Shown: positions 16,166 through 25,746, counted from the first letter of the stretch. The stretch is DNA of 32,846 nucleotides from Methanosphaera cuniculi (GCF_003149675.1 NZ_LWMS01000006.1:1-32846), one strand, 5' to 3'. The notes: generated by a model not told the origin, from the letters alone. Program-made: numbers and translations.

Positions 16166-16597
16166 TTATAAGAAGTTAAAGATTTTCTCTTTTGCAACTT
16201 TTATTGCATTTTCTTTACTTACAGGATAACTTGCTATTTTTATTCGTACATGTATGGCATTACCTGTTGTTGTTAATTTTAGATGTTCAAGATATGCACA
16301 TTGCTTATCAAATCTTAAAAATAAGTTACCTTTTTCATCAACTCTACGTTCAAGTTCATCTGAAATGGTTTGTTTATCTTCATCTGATAGTGTCTCATTT
16401 AAGAATTTGATGAATTTTTTAATATCAGCTTTTTTATCAAATTTCTGAGTTAATATTATTATATCATCATCAAAATGATCTTCATTAACTGTTTTTTCAG
16501 GTAAAGGATTTTCAAAAAGGTAACTTATTGATTCGGTTACCTTTTCTTCATCCTCTGTACCATAAACAAATGTCCGATAGGATATGTTATGGATCAT
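16166..16597 (-). CDS. COG1325 RNA-binding (exosome-associated) protein
   Basis: 143 residues. Matches the archaeal family described as a predicted exosome-associated RNA-binding protein (PF01877), which is regularly encoded next to L15e and RNase P proteins. Visible parts are the N-terminal ISYRTFVYGTEDEEKV strand-helix, the central KADIKKFIKFLNETLSDEDKQTI helix and LERRVDEKGNLFLRFDKQCA, which is the best-conserved core. The ATG immediately follows the L15e stop codon, and AAGGT from the L15e end serves as ribosome-binding site, so the genes are translationally coupled. Biochemical role is not established. Confidence 0.82.
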   Translation of the reverse strand: MIHNISYRTFVYGTEDEEKVTESISYLFENPLPEKTVNEDHFDDDIIILTQKFDKKADIKKFIKFLNETLSDEDKQTISDELERRVDEKGNLFLRFDKQCAYLEHLKLTTTGNAIHVRIKIASYPVSKENAIKVAKEKIFNFL

Positions 16598-17143
16598 TTA
16601 TCTAACCTTTTCTGCTCCTTTACCTTTATGGTTTAGTCCTCTTCCTTTTTTACCAGCACTGGTTAGTCCTCTGAAGGTACGTCTGGTTTGTTTGTTGCTA
16701 CAAATCCAATTGATGTTATCATCGTTTTTGATTGTAGGACATTGTGGATCTACCATAATTACTTCGTAGTATTTAGCTTTACCATCTTCCCATACCCAGT
16801 AGGAGTTAAGAACTTCTAAGTTAGGATATTTACGTGCTACACGTTCTTCTGCCATTCTTTGAATGGATTTTTCTCCGGTAATTTTGTTTACACCCATTCT
16901 TTTTGGATCTCTACCGTTTTTGAATCTTGATTTTCTTCTTGATCCTCTTCTAACTCTTATTCTTGCAACAACATATCCTGCTTTTGCTTTGTATCCAAGT
17001 CTTCGTGCTCTGTCGATTCTTGTTGGTTTATCTACTCTTACAATTACAGGTTGTCTTCTCCATTTTGGTAATCTTTCTCTCATGAGTTCTTTTACATAAG
17101 ATTCTGATGGGTTTTTCCATGCATCTTTCATATACTTATACAT
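16598..17143 (-). CDS. rpl15e: 50S ribosomal protein L15e
   Basis: 181 residues. Strong family matches: [17 protein letters not shown] at the N-terminus, [44 protein letters not shown] and the C-terminal [15 protein letters not shown]15e binds 23S rRNA in the archaeal/eukaryotic large subunit. The protein stops about a dozen residues before the basic tail seen in other methanogens such as Methanothermobacter. GAGGTAG precedes the ATG. The immediate leader (17144-17190) is richer in GC than any other gap nearby and contains two tiny upstream frames. First gene of the minus-strand superoperon. Confidence 0.96.
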   Translation of the reverse strand: MYKYMKDAWKNPSESYVKELMRERLPKWRRQPVIVRVDKPTRIDRARRLGYKAKAGYVVARIRVRRGSRRKSRFKNGRDPKRMGVNKITGEKSIQRMAEERVARKYPNLEVLNSYWVWEDGKAKYYEVIMVDPQCPTIKNDDNINWICSNKQTRRTFRGLTSAGKKGRGLNHKGKGAEKVR

Positions 17144-17613
17144 TATATCTACCTCATTGTTCAGCCATTAATCCTTTGGCCACATCCAATTTTAGTTAAA
17201 AATTTTATTTTTTTATAATTATAGTATTTGAAGGAGTAAAAAATTTATAATTTGGAATAATAGTAAAACTAATTATTCAAAAAAAGAGAAATCCTATTTT
17301 TCCCCTTTTTTTTATTTATTAATATGTCTCCTAAAAAAATATATAATTAAATTTTCTAATAACTTCAAAAAAATAAGAAAAAATGATATTTTTTTTTTGA
17401 AATCATTTATTAATTTATAATCATTAAATCTTTTTTATCTTGGAAATAAATATTAATCCCCTTAAAAAATTTTCATATAAAATAGAAAATATATAGATTA
17501 TATTAAATAATAATCTTTTATACTATATTTTATTTATCTTTAGTAATATATAATATTTATCATGATAAAATATATTGAGTATAATAAAAACTTTTATGGA
17601 GTGTTAAAATAAA
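17144..17613. other. Divergent promoter region, rpl15e and TFS genes
   Basis: About 470 bases between divergent genes. The rpl15e side has an unusually GC-rich leader; the rest is A/T runs with no supportable gene. Both promoters must be here, but several TATA-like strings exist and none can be singled out. Confidence 0.5.
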
Positions 17614-17931
17614 ATGGAATTTTGTCCTAACTGTGGAAAAGTCTTACTACCAAAAAATGGGATACTTCACTGCTTTGAATGTGGATATGATAAAACAATA
17701 TCAGATGATGATAAAAAAGATTATGTAATAAAACAAGATGTATCAGATAAAAATAACCTAATAATGACAGATGATAAAATAAATACACACCCAACAACAA
17801 AGGGATTATGTTATCGTTGTGGTAATCGTGAACTTGAATGGTGGATGGTACAAATGCACCGCTCTGATGAAGCAGAAACCAGATTTTATAGATGTACAAA
17901 GTGTGGAAATACATGGAGACGTTCAAACTAG
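17614..17931 (+). CDS. tfs: Transcription factor S (TFIIS/RPB9-like)
   Basis: 105 residues with two zinc ribbons. The N-terminal CPNC (4-7) and CFEC (20-23) form the RPB9-like ribbon; the C-terminal CYRC near 70-73 and CTKC near 95-98 form the TFIIS-type ribbon. The hairpin between them contains RSDEAETRFY with the Asp-Glu pair that inserts into the RNA polymerase active site to stimulate cleavage of backtracked RNA. GGAGTG lies about 12 bases before the ATG. Stands alone on the plus strand, converging with the following minus-strand gene. Confidence 0.95.
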   Translation: MEFCPNCGKVLLPKNGILHCFECGYDKTISDDDKKDYVIKQDVSDKNNLIMTDDKINTHPTTKGLCYRCGNRELEWWMVQMHRSDEAETRFYRCTKCGNTWRRSN

Positions 17932-18047
17932 GATAAAAAAAAGTTTTAATTTTAAAAAAAAGATAATTTTAACAAAGTTAAAAATAAAAAAAAGTAAAGA
18001 GTTTTTATAATCAGTAAAAAATCAAAAGTATAATAAATTTTTTCACA

Positions 18048-18386
18048 CTATAGGTCAACTTCTGATATTTGATCTTGAAGTGAAATATTTTTACTTAGAC
18101 TTTTTTGAACTGGTTGTAAATGTTGAACTGTTTTTTTACGTTCTTCTTTGATTTTTAGTATTTTGCGTACATAATTAATATTTTCATCATTACACATCCA
18201 ACCTTCCATTCTTCCAGCTACATTTTCAGTATTACCAAATTCTTCAGGTGTGTAATATTTAAAATATGGTTTAACTAGCTTTTTTTGTTCATCACTAATT
18301 TCTGATGTTAACTGGTAGTATTTAGTTGATGTGTCACAATCAATTGCAGAAAGACGTAAATTTAACTTAGTTTCATCTTTGCTCAT
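18048..18386 (-). CDS. Hypothetical protein, 112 aa
   Basis: I do not recognise a family. The protein is hydrophilic, without membrane segments or signal peptide. Residues 5-50 alternate short strands and a helix (LNLRLSAIDCDTSTKYYQL), the middle has an aromatic-rich patch KPYFKYYTPEEFGN, and residues 75-112 are a Lys/Glu/Gln helix suited to a protein contact. Two cysteines are too far apart for a zinc site. The ribosome-binding site is weak (GGTATT). Convergent with TFS and followed at a distance by the riboflavin synthase gene on the same strand, so context does not give a function. Coding status is supported by typical codon use and length rather than by homology. Confidence 0.65.
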   Translation of the reverse strand: MSKDETKLNLRLSAIDCDTSTKYYQLTSEISDEQKKLVKPYFKYYTPEEFGNTENVAGRMEGWMCNDENINYVRKILKIKEERKKTVQHLQPVQKSLSKNISLQDQISEVDL

Positions 18387-18644
18387 AATACCATATATTT
18401 TTATATATTTAGTTAATATTATATATTTTGGTTATTGTTAAAGTTTAAATATTAAACAAAAAAGATAAATTTATCTTATATAATTAAACATTGTAAAATG
18501 AATATTTTTTAGTATTATGTAAAATTATTATATTAAATAAAAGAAAATTTATAAAATTTCTAATTACAAAATAATCATCTGAAAAAATAAGAAAATAAAA
18601 AAAAGAAAAAAAGAATAAAAGTCACACTGTATTAGTTTTAACTT

Positions 18645-18652
18645 AAAAAAAA
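18645..18652 (-). terminator. Poly-T terminator after riboflavin synthase
   Basis: Run of eight A on the plus strand, T8 on the minus strand, ten bases beyond the riboflavin synthase stop; more A-rich tracts follow at 18600-18615. Confidence 0.4.
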
Positions 18653-18662
18653 TAATCTAAAA

Positions 18663-19127
<465 letters not shown>

Positions 19128-19215
19128 TTAATATTAACACTCCTCTTTTTTTATTTTTTAATAAAAGATTACTTTTCCTTTTAGACTTTTTTTTTATTAC
19201 CTATTATTATGGTGT

Positions 19216-20202
19216 TTATTTTTTGTTTATAATTTCAATTACTTCAAATGATTTTTTTAATCGTTCAAGATCAATAAATCCAGTATGATACATTGCTCCT
19301 GTAAGCATATCATTTACAATAACTTGTGCTGGTGCAAATATATCTTGTGGCATTTTATAGAAGTCATAATTTGCTTCTTTGAATAATTCAATAAAGCTTT
19401 GACCATACTTATCTGATGCAGATGATGGAAGATTTGCAGCAAGTTCTTTGAGTGATTCACCAACGTCAGGTTCAATATAGTAGTATGCACGTCCACCAAA
19501 GATAATTGCATCATTTGTTTTACCCATAGCTTTAACACTATCAGGATCAACAGGGGTAATTGGTGTAATTCCTGCAGCATATGTGATTTTTGTTACATCA
19601 AAATCCATAATTTCATACATTTTAAATATTCCACATTCAAGTGCACGTCCTGATATTTGAATAGAACCTACAAGTGATGCTGTTGGTGCTACGAGAATCA
19701 TGAGATTTTCAGGTTTAACACCACATTCATATGCAATGTAATCTGCAACTTCAACTGTTGGAATACTATCAGCTTCAAGTGTTATTACAGCTACATCAGA
19801 ATCTTCTACATATCCACACATTTCATAAATTGGATTATCCTTAAATTTATGTGCTTGTGCAGGTCCTGATCCTATAGCATAATATCCATCCACATCTATT
19901 TTCCATCCTGCTTTTTGTGATCCAAGAGTACTTAGTGCTGGGAAGTCTGTTTTTACTTTTACAGCTGGCATTGCCATAATATCACTAAGATCTCCTGGTA
20001 TTGAAATTCCTACATCTGAAATTCCACCAAGACATACTCGTGTGAAGAGTTCTCCTCCTTTAATACTTCCTGGAACATTTACTCCACAATCTATAACTGT
20101 TGTTTTATTTTCAAGTTCTAATGCTTGAATGTTATATTTTTCCTGATCTTCCACCATTTTTTTTGCTATTTTCATAGCTTCTACATTCATACTTTCTGCC
20201 AT
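19216..20202 (-). CDS. mch: Methenyl-H4MPT cyclohydrolase
   Basis: 328 residues from the chosen ATG at 20202. An in-frame ATG 30 bases upstream exists, but GGAGGA (20212-20217) lies nine bases before the chosen ATG, and family members begin near MNVEAMKIAK. Conserved stretches include TVIDCGVNVPGSIKGGELF, KAGWKIDVDGYYAIGSGPAQA and YAAGITPITPVDPDSVKAMG. Mch interconverts N5,N10-methenyl-H4MPT and N5-formyl-H4MPT in the cytoplasm, a step of the C1 pathway used for methanogenesis or methyl oxidation and for biosynthetic formyl groups. Next to thymidylate synthase and MetE, both of which also handle C1 units. Confidence 0.96.
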   Translation of the reverse strand: MAESMNVEAMKIAKKMVEDQEKYNIQALELENKTTVIDCGVNVPGSIKGGELFTRVCLGGISDVGISIPGDLSDIMAMPAVKVKTDFPALSTLGSQKAGWKIDVDGYYAIGSGPAQAHKFKDNPIYEMCGYVEDSDVAVITLEADSIPTVEVADYIAYECGVKPENLMILVAPTASLVGSIQISGRALECGIFKMYEIMDFDVTKITYAAGITPITPVDPDSVKAMGKTNDAIIFGGRAYYYIEPDVGESLKELAANLPSSASDKYGQSFIELFKEANYDFYKMPQDIFAPAQVIVNDMLTGAMYHTGFIDLERLKKSFEVIEIINKK

Positions 20203-20395
20203 TATATTCGATCCTCCAAAAGTGGTTAACAATTTTTTTTACAATAAAAAAAAGAATTATGTATATTAAGTTTTTTTTTACTATTCCCTTTTTTTTTATT
20301 GTACTGTGGTGTTAATTCTATTTTTTATTTTTTTTAATGTTTTTTATTTTTTTTATATATAATTCATAGAATTTTAATACTTTATCAAAAATAAG

Positions 20396-21025
20396 TTAAT
20401 ATTTTCTTAATATTTCATTACATTTATCCCAGTCATGTTCATAGATATGAAGACTCATTGCATGATGAACCATATTAACAAGCTTTGTATTTGTATTATC
20501 TGCTACATAATATCCTACTTCTCGTATTCCAAATAGATTAGGGAATGTTGCTCCTCCACAGTCATTACTTCTGAAGAAGTCTGTCATGTATAGTTTATCA
20601 TCACGTATTAGAAATGCTATTTCTTGAAGACATGGAATTTCATCAACTTCATTATCTTTTATTGGATCTATTGTTATTGCTATTGCACGTCTTGATTCAC
20701 GACAGTCATTTAGTTTTTCTATACATTTATCTAGTTGATCAATTCCAAAATATTCACGTAGCCTGTTTCCATAGGTGTAAACAAATCCTTGATCATTATT
20801 TGGATCTAGTAATTCTTGTTTGTAGGTTTCAAGTCTATCATCACGCCATGGTGAGCATTCTGGTATTGTATTATCATCTGGGTTTGTTATTTCAAGTACT
20901 ACATTTTGAAGTTCTAATGTTTTTGATCCTCGTTCATCTTCTACTTCATTACCTTCTTGCATTATCTTTTTTACACATGTAAGCCATGCATCTGATATTG
21001 AATTTGTTCTTATAAACTTTGCCAT
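20396..21025 (-). CDS. thyA: Thymidylate synthase, methanogen type
   Basis: 209 residues, shorter than bacterial ThyA (about 264), as expected for the methanogen family. The active-site cysteine is in DEIPCLQEIAF (equivalent to the PCH motif), and RSNDCGGATFPNLFG near residues 153-167 matches the RSxD...N dUMP-binding signature. It methylates dUMP to dTMP; in these organisms the C1 donor is thought to be methylene-H4MPT rather than folate. Its ribosome-binding site GGAG is formed by the last codons of the MetE gene, so the two are translationally coupled. About 190 bases separate it from mch. Confidence 0.92.
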   Translation of the reverse strand: MAKFIRTNSISDAWLTCVKKIMQEGNEVEDERGSKTLELQNVVLEITNPDDNTIPECSPWRDDRLETYKQELLDPNNDQGFVYTYGNRLREYFGIDQLDKCIEKLNDCRESRRAIAITIDPIKDNEVDEIPCLQEIAFLIRDDKLYMTDFFRSNDCGGATFPNLFGIREVGYYVADNTNTKLVNMVHHAMSLHIYEHDWDKCNEILRKY

Positions 21026-21030
21026 AATAT

Positions 21031-22011
21031 TTATACTCCTTCTTTTTTAATTTCATCAAGTAAACTAAGTTTTTCTTGTGCTATCTTTTTATCTAGCATT
21101 CGCATTCCACAATCAGGATCTATTATCACATTTTTTTCATCTGTTATGTCTACTACTTGTTTTACTGTTTTTACTACATCTTTAATATTATCTACTTCAT
21201 GGAGTTTTGTATCAATACATCCTATTGATATGATTTTATCTGTGTTTTTATTCCATACTTTTTTTAGTGTTTTGATATTTTCAGGCATTCCACGAAATTC
21301 AAAGTCAAGTATTTCAACATCAAACTCTAGTAGATCTTCAAGTACATCTTCAAGATCTCCACATACATGTAGTATTACAGGGATGTTTACAGCTTTACTT
21401 ATTATTTCAACACCACGTTTGGATACTTCTATATCTTCTACTCCTGTTGATATGAATGGTTCATCTATTTGTATTGCACATGCTCCTGCTTTTTCTAGTT
21501 CTTTTGCTTCATTTTGTAGTGCATATGCCATGTCATATATTGCAGTTTTTCGATCCTCATAGAAATTTGTAATGTTACATGAATGTATTATACTAGTAGG
21601 TCCTGTTATCATTCCTTTAATTCCACATTTTTCATGTTTAAATATTTCATCAATTGTTGCATATAGTTGGTATTTTGGATTTTTTTGATGTGCTATTTTT
21701 GCAGCATATTTTAAATCAGAAACACCTATTGGATTTGCTGATGGTGTTATTTTTCCTATGATGTGTACTGTGTTATCTACTGTTTTAAATCCATTTATTT
21801 TAGATGTAAATATTTTAACCATATCATTACGTGGTTGTCCATCACATATTATGTCAATGTTATATTTTACATAGTCATCTACTGTTTGATGTATTGGTTT
21901 TTTAAATTCATCATACATATCAAGTTTATCTAATATTTTTTCATTAATTGTATTAGGTTTATATTCATCATCTATTGGATAGCTTCCAACTACTGTTGTT
22001 ATTATATTCAT
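21031..22011 (-). CDS. metE: Methionine synthase, archaeal MetE type
   Basis: 326 residues, corresponding to the C-terminal catalytic barrel of cobalamin-independent methionine synthase. Zinc ligands are visible as the His and Cys of LHVCGD (near residue 213-218) and the Cys of DPDCGMRML near 298-306. The opening TTVVGSYP and IDEPFISTG (near 183) are also family hallmarks. The short archaeal enzymes lack the folate-binding N-terminal half and use methylcobalamin or a corrinoid protein as donor to homocysteine. GAGGTG precedes the ATG. It ends five bases before thyA. Confidence 0.9.
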   Translation of the reverse strand: MNIITTVVGSYPIDDEYKPNTINEKILDKLDMYDEFKKPIHQTVDDYVKYNIDIICDGQPRNDMVKIFTSKINGFKTVDNTVHIIGKITPSANPIGVSDLKYAAKIAHQKNPKYQLYATIDEIFKHEKCGIKGMITGPTSIIHSCNITNFYEDRKTAIYDMAYALQNEAKELEKAGACAIQIDEPFISTGVEDIEVSKRGVEIISKAVNIPVILHVCGDLEDVLEDLLEFDVEILDFEFRGMPENIKTLKKVWNKNTDKIISIGCIDTKLHEVDNIKDVVKTVKQVVDITDEKNVIIDPDCGMRMLDKKIAQEKLSLLDEIKKEGV

Positions 22012-22052
22012 ATGTAATAAAACACCTCTTAGTATTTTCTTTTAAGATTTAA

Positions 22053-22844
22053 TTATTTGTATGTTATATTAACTTTTCGTGGTGGTAGTGGTCTTTTAAA
22101 TTTGATTTTTGGATGTCCTATTATGTATGCACATGATAAGTGTTTAGATGGATCTATTTCTGGGAAATATTCCATGAGTTTTTCATGATCTATTTCATCA
22201 GCCATTACTATAAAGCCATTATAAAATCCACCGAGTCCCATAAGTTGTGCTGTTATTTCAATTCGTCCACATGCAATTGTTGTATCTTGTGGATTTTTTG
22301 AAAATAGTAATATTATGTCACGACCTGTATAAAGTAGTGTATTTTGGTTTTCATCTGGATTTTCTATATATTTTGCTAAATTTCTTATTGTTAGAAAATC
22401 ACTAGATTTAGTTTTTATTATATCATAGATATGTTTTGTAAATTCATATAAGTCACTTTTAATAACTACAATGTCAAGATCTTGCATGTTTGATGCTGTT
22501 GGTGTATTATCAAGACATTTAAATAGTTTCTCATATGTTTGAGGTGTTACATCTTCTTTTGTAAAATATCTGATACTTCTATGTCTGTTTAATACATCTA
22601 TGTATTCATCATATGTTACATCAAGTTTGTCTGTTTTGTATTTGTTACGTGTATCATAGTTGAGATCTTCATATATTTTAAGGTTTATTGCACCTGTTGG
22701 ACATATTGATACACAGTGTCCACATTCAAAACATTCAGTTTCTGTTTCATGTACTTCTGGATCTAATGATATGTTATTAAAAATACATACACTTTGACAT
22801 AATCCACATCTTACACATCTTACAGGATCTATATTTAGTTTCAT
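22053..22844 (-). CDS. Ferredoxin-nitroreductase fusion protein
   Basis: 263 residues. The first 60 residues carry two [4Fe-4S] clusters: C-x2-C-x2-C-x3-C in CVRCGLCQSVC (10-20) and again in CFECGHCVSIC (38-48), the latter followed by PTGAI. The remainder (about 80-250) is an FMN-binding nitroreductase-like domain starting HRSIRYFTKEDV, with an ACGRIEITAQLMGLG helix and a final GHPKIKFKRPLPP. Such fusions occur in many anaerobic archaea and move electrons from ferredoxin through FMN to an unidentified acceptor. GGGAG precedes the ATG. 41 bases upstream of metE, so possibly one operon with metE and thyA. Confidence 0.88.
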   Translation of the reverse strand: MKLNIDPVRCVRCGLCQSVCIFNNISLDPEVHETETECFECGHCVSICPTGAINLKIYEDLNYDTRNKYKTDKLDVTYDEYIDVLNRHRSIRYFTKEDVTPQTYEKLFKCLDNTPTASNMQDLDIVVIKSDLYEFTKHIYDIIKTKSSDFLTIRNLAKYIENPDENQNTLLYTGRDIILLFSKNPQDTTIACGRIEITAQLMGLGGFYNGFIVMADEIDHEKLMEYFPEIDPSKHLSCAYIIGHPKIKFKRPLPPRKVNITYK

Positions 22845-23122
22845 GAAAAATCATCTTCTCCCAAAATTTTTTTATTAACTTTTCCTATTATTAGTATAAT
22901 ATTTATGTATGTTTTTTAATTGCTATAAAATTATGATTTTATTGGATATAAAAAAAAGATTTTTTGTGTATATTTTAAAAATGTGTGTATATATGTATAA
23001 AAAAAAATTATTGTTTTTATTAAGTGATTTTATTTAAAAAAAGAATTTTTCCTGATAAAAAAAATAAAATGTAAAAAAGAAGGGGTGGTGATAATGTAAA
23101 TTAGTATAAATGATAATCTATT

Positions 23123-24211
23123 TTATCGTTTTGTTGTTACTACGTGTGCCATAACAAGTGCACTTAAGAATATGTATGTTACAAGTGCTGAACCATTTAT
23201 TGTTCTTGTAATAACAAAGAATCCTAGTATTGTCTGTGCAATAAATGCTGATAAGGATCCTATAAGTAATGCTTCTCTTCCACGGAACTTCTTATTTCCA
23301 CGTTCTCGTTGAAGTCTATACTTATCTAATGCTTTAAATCCTACAACCATCACGATGATTAACCAAATAACCACAAGTGCTAATACAAGATATCCAAAGT
23401 CAAATCCTACACCAAATATACCTGGTAAGAAGTAATCAATTACATCCTTTTTAGTTACAAGTATTCCATAAAATAATGGGAATGGTAAACCAAAGTATGT
23501 AATAAATGTTAATGGAAGTGATATGTATCCATCACTATTTCCAAGACTTTCATTTCCCCAGTATGTTGCATTAGGATTATGTCCCATTAGATTTGTATTA
23601 TCTATAACAAGCTGTAAACTTCCAAATTGGTTTGCATTCATACGGTCAATTCTTGAAAGTGGACTTATAATTTGCATATTAAGTACTTGAGCAAGAACTT
23701 CCATTAAAGCAAATACTGCAACAAGTGCACCTGCAATTAAAAGAATTCTTTTCATTGATAAAAATGAAGTTCCTTTACTTCTGCGGAAGGACTTGCTTAT
23801 AATAAAGATACCAATAAGTAATCCAAGTACCCACATAATAAGGAAGTCACGGTGTACAATTGCACCAAATAATGTGATAGCTATAGTTATGATGATAAGA
23901 AAAAGCTTAAAGTTACTCTGCCTAATCTTAGCATCCTTGTACATCGACACACACGCCCACGAGGTTACCACAAACAGTATTGCCAATGGTCCATAAGGGT
24001 GTGTGAATTCATGATGATTTAGCATTGGAAGTAGAAGACAAGCAGCATCGAAACCAAATATTAATGCTAAACCAGTACTTGCAATAAGAGATATGAAAAG
24101 TACTAAGTTAAGATTAAGGTCTACGAAATTTAATAGTAATAATACTCCTATTTGAACAAGAATTGCAAATTCAAGTATAAATAATAGGTGATTTGTAGCT
24201 ATTAATGCCAT
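23123..24211 (-). CDS. Polytopic membrane protein, unknown function
   Basis: 362 residues with about ten hydrophobic segments (first at roughly 7-28, last near 340-358). A hydrophilic loop of about 55 residues sits after the sixth helix (about 195-250); it contains N-x-S/T sites (NAT, NES) and so is probably outside the cell. Short basic loops (FRRSKG, KALDKYRLQRERGNKK) would be cytoplasmic. The start is set by a GGGAGGT site (24223-24229): an in-frame TTG at 24223 is inside the site, so the ATG twelve bases later is used. I do not recognise the family; a transport or envelope-assembly role is possible but unproven. Codon use looks native. Confidence 0.8.
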   Translation of the reverse strand: MALIATNHLLFILEFAILVQIGVLLLLNFVDLNLNLVLFISLIASTGLALIFGFDAACLLLPMLNHHEFTHPYGPLAILFVVTSWACVSMYKDAKIRQSNFKLFLIIITIAITLFGAIVHRDFLIMWVLGLLIGIFIISKSFRRSKGTSFLSMKRILLIAGALVAVFALMEVLAQVLNMQIISPLSRIDRMNANQFGSLQLVIDNTNLMGHNPNATYWGNESLGNSDGYISLPLTFITYFGLPFPLFYGILVTKKDVIDYFLPGIFGVGFDFGYLVLALVVIWLIIVMVVGFKALDKYRLQRERGNKKFRGREALLIGSLSAFIAQTILGFFVITRTINGSALVTYIFLSALVMAHVVTTKR

Positions 24212-24495
24212 ATGATTGTTCAACCTCCCAAATTAAATTCACTATTAATTAATGAATTTAAAGTTAAATCCATTCTATTTTGAAATAAAGATATTATTAT
24301 GTTATTTCAAAATTTTATAATCTATATTTTATATTAGTATTTTATTTTATTAATAGATTATTATATAATAAAAAAGTTTTAATAAAGATTTTAAAAAATA
24401 GCAGGTGTTTATTTTTTCCATTAATAATAAATAATACTTAAAATAATATATAATAGTAACAAATTATACCCTAAAAACATATTATAAAATTAATT

Positions 24496-24569
24496 GGGCT
24501 AGTAGCTCAGCTTGGTAGAGTGTCGCCTTGGCATGGCGGAGGCCTCGGGTTCAACTCCCGACTAGTCCA
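24496..24569 (+). tRNA. tRNA-Ala (anticodon GGC)
   Basis: A full cloverleaf can be folded. The acceptor stem is GGGCTAG with CTAGTCC, the D stem GCTC/GAGT, the anticodon stem TCGCC/GGCGG around loop TTGGCAT (anticodon GGC), and the T stem TCGGG/CCCGA around TTCAACT. Base pair 3:70 is G-U, the alanine identity element, which agrees with the anticodon reading GCC/GCU. The discriminator is A and CCA is not encoded. No intron. It is the only plus-strand element in this part of the window and is followed by a T9 tract at 24610-24618. Confidence 0.95.
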
Positions 24570-24592
24570 TTTTATAATTTATAATATATCCT

Positions 24593-24618
24593 AAAAAAAA
24601 GGAATCTTATTTTTTTTT
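24593..24618. terminator. Bidirectional terminator, tRNA-Ala and DUF354 gene
   Basis: A8 (24593-24600), a ten-base spacer, then T9 (24610-24618). It lies 24 bases after the tRNA on one strand and just after the DUF354 stop on the other, so each transcript meets a poly-T tract. Confidence 0.5.
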
Positions 24619-24626
24619 AATACTAC

Positions 24627-25664
24627 TTATTTTTCATGATATTCATCATATGTTTTATAGATAGTATCAACAATTATATCAATTAAATTATCAGTTTTAA
24701 TCTCAGTTTTTGGTGTATTATCATCTAGTAATTCTTTTGATAGTTTTATAATTTCATCAAGATTTTTAGAACGCATCATTCGTCCCTGCTTTATATAGTA
24801 TGTATCTACTGATAGTTGTGATCCAGGATAGCATGATATAACATCAGTTCCAAGAAGAGCAGCTTCTCTATTCATTGTTCCACCAGCTCCAATTACAAGA
24901 TCTGCTCGTTTCATTAAACTAAATGTATCAACAGGTGGTTGAATTATATGTACATTTGGTATATCTTTAAATATTTCACCTTGTGTTTTAAATCTTGGAA
25001 TTATAAGTATTTCTGCTATATCTTTAAGTTCATCTACAATTGGTGTTAGTACTGATTTTGTACAATCAGTGTCAAGATATGATGCAAGTGATGGTTCAGG
25101 TCTCATTAGTATTACATGTTTTTTATCTGTTTTTATTGATAATTCATCTAGTATGTCTGGATTATATTTGAAGTCTTCAAGGTGTGTTACTTCACATGTT
25201 CCATTATATCGTATTATGTTATTTGGGTTCATTCCAAATTTTATTGTATTCCATACATCAAAGATTTCAGGTATTATTAGCTTATTTACAAGTGGTAGTG
25301 TTAGTTTGTTTGCTGCTATTGCATGTTCATTATCTAGAATGAATATATTTGGTATTCCAAGTCCAAATGCTACACGTGGTAGTTCTATTGAATGTTTAGT
25401 TATTGCTATGTCTATATTTTTATCTTTTATAAAATTAGCTAGTTCATATGCACGTTTGGTACTTGATAGTAGTTTTTCTTCTAGTGTTACTCCATGATCT
25501 CCTATTGATGTGTATTTAATTTGGAATATGTCAAGTAGGTCATGTATGTTTGAGAAATCTCTTGCTGTTATAAGTACTTCATGTCCATCTTCTCTAAGTT
25601 TTTTTATTATTCCATTAAAAAATCGTACATGTGGAGAATTTACGATATCAATCCATATTTTCAT
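24627..25664 (-). CDS. DUF354 glycosyltransferase-like protein
   Basis: 345 residues matching the archaeal DUF354 family, which has the two-Rossmann-domain GT-B fold of UDP-GlcNAc 2-epimerases and MurG-like transferases. Visible features are MKIWIDIVNSPHVRFF at the N-terminus, DIAITKHSIELPRVAFGLGIPNI near residues 85-107, ILDNEHAIAANKLTLPLVNK, and the C-terminal nucleotide-sugar loop IGAGGTMNREAALLGT near 270-286. No membrane segment. Function is not established; a role in surface glycan or pseudomurein precursor synthesis is a guess from fold. GGATGG lies before the ATG. Neighbours are a tRNA and hypB, so context adds little. Confidence 0.83.
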   Translation of the reverse strand: MKIWIDIVNSPHVRFFNGIIKKLREDGHEVLITARDFSNIHDLLDIFQIKYTSIGDHGVTLEEKLLSSTKRAYELANFIKDKNIDIAITKHSIELPRVAFGLGIPNIFILDNEHAIAANKLTLPLVNKLIIPEIFDVWNTIKFGMNPNNIIRYNGTCEVTHLEDFKYNPDILDELSIKTDKKHVILMRPEPSLASYLDTDCTKSVLTPIVDELKDIAEILIIPRFKTQGEIFKDIPNVHIIQPPVDTFSLMKRADLVIGAGGTMNREAALLGTDVISCYPGSQLSVDTYYIKQGRMMRSKNLDEIIKLSKELLDDNTPKTEIKTDNLIDIIVDTIYKTYDEYHEK

Positions 25665-25746
25665 TGTTTTTATACCATCCTATCTTTGATAAAAAGATTT
25701 TTTTTTTGAAATTAATTAAAAATAATTTTTTCTGATTTATTATATT

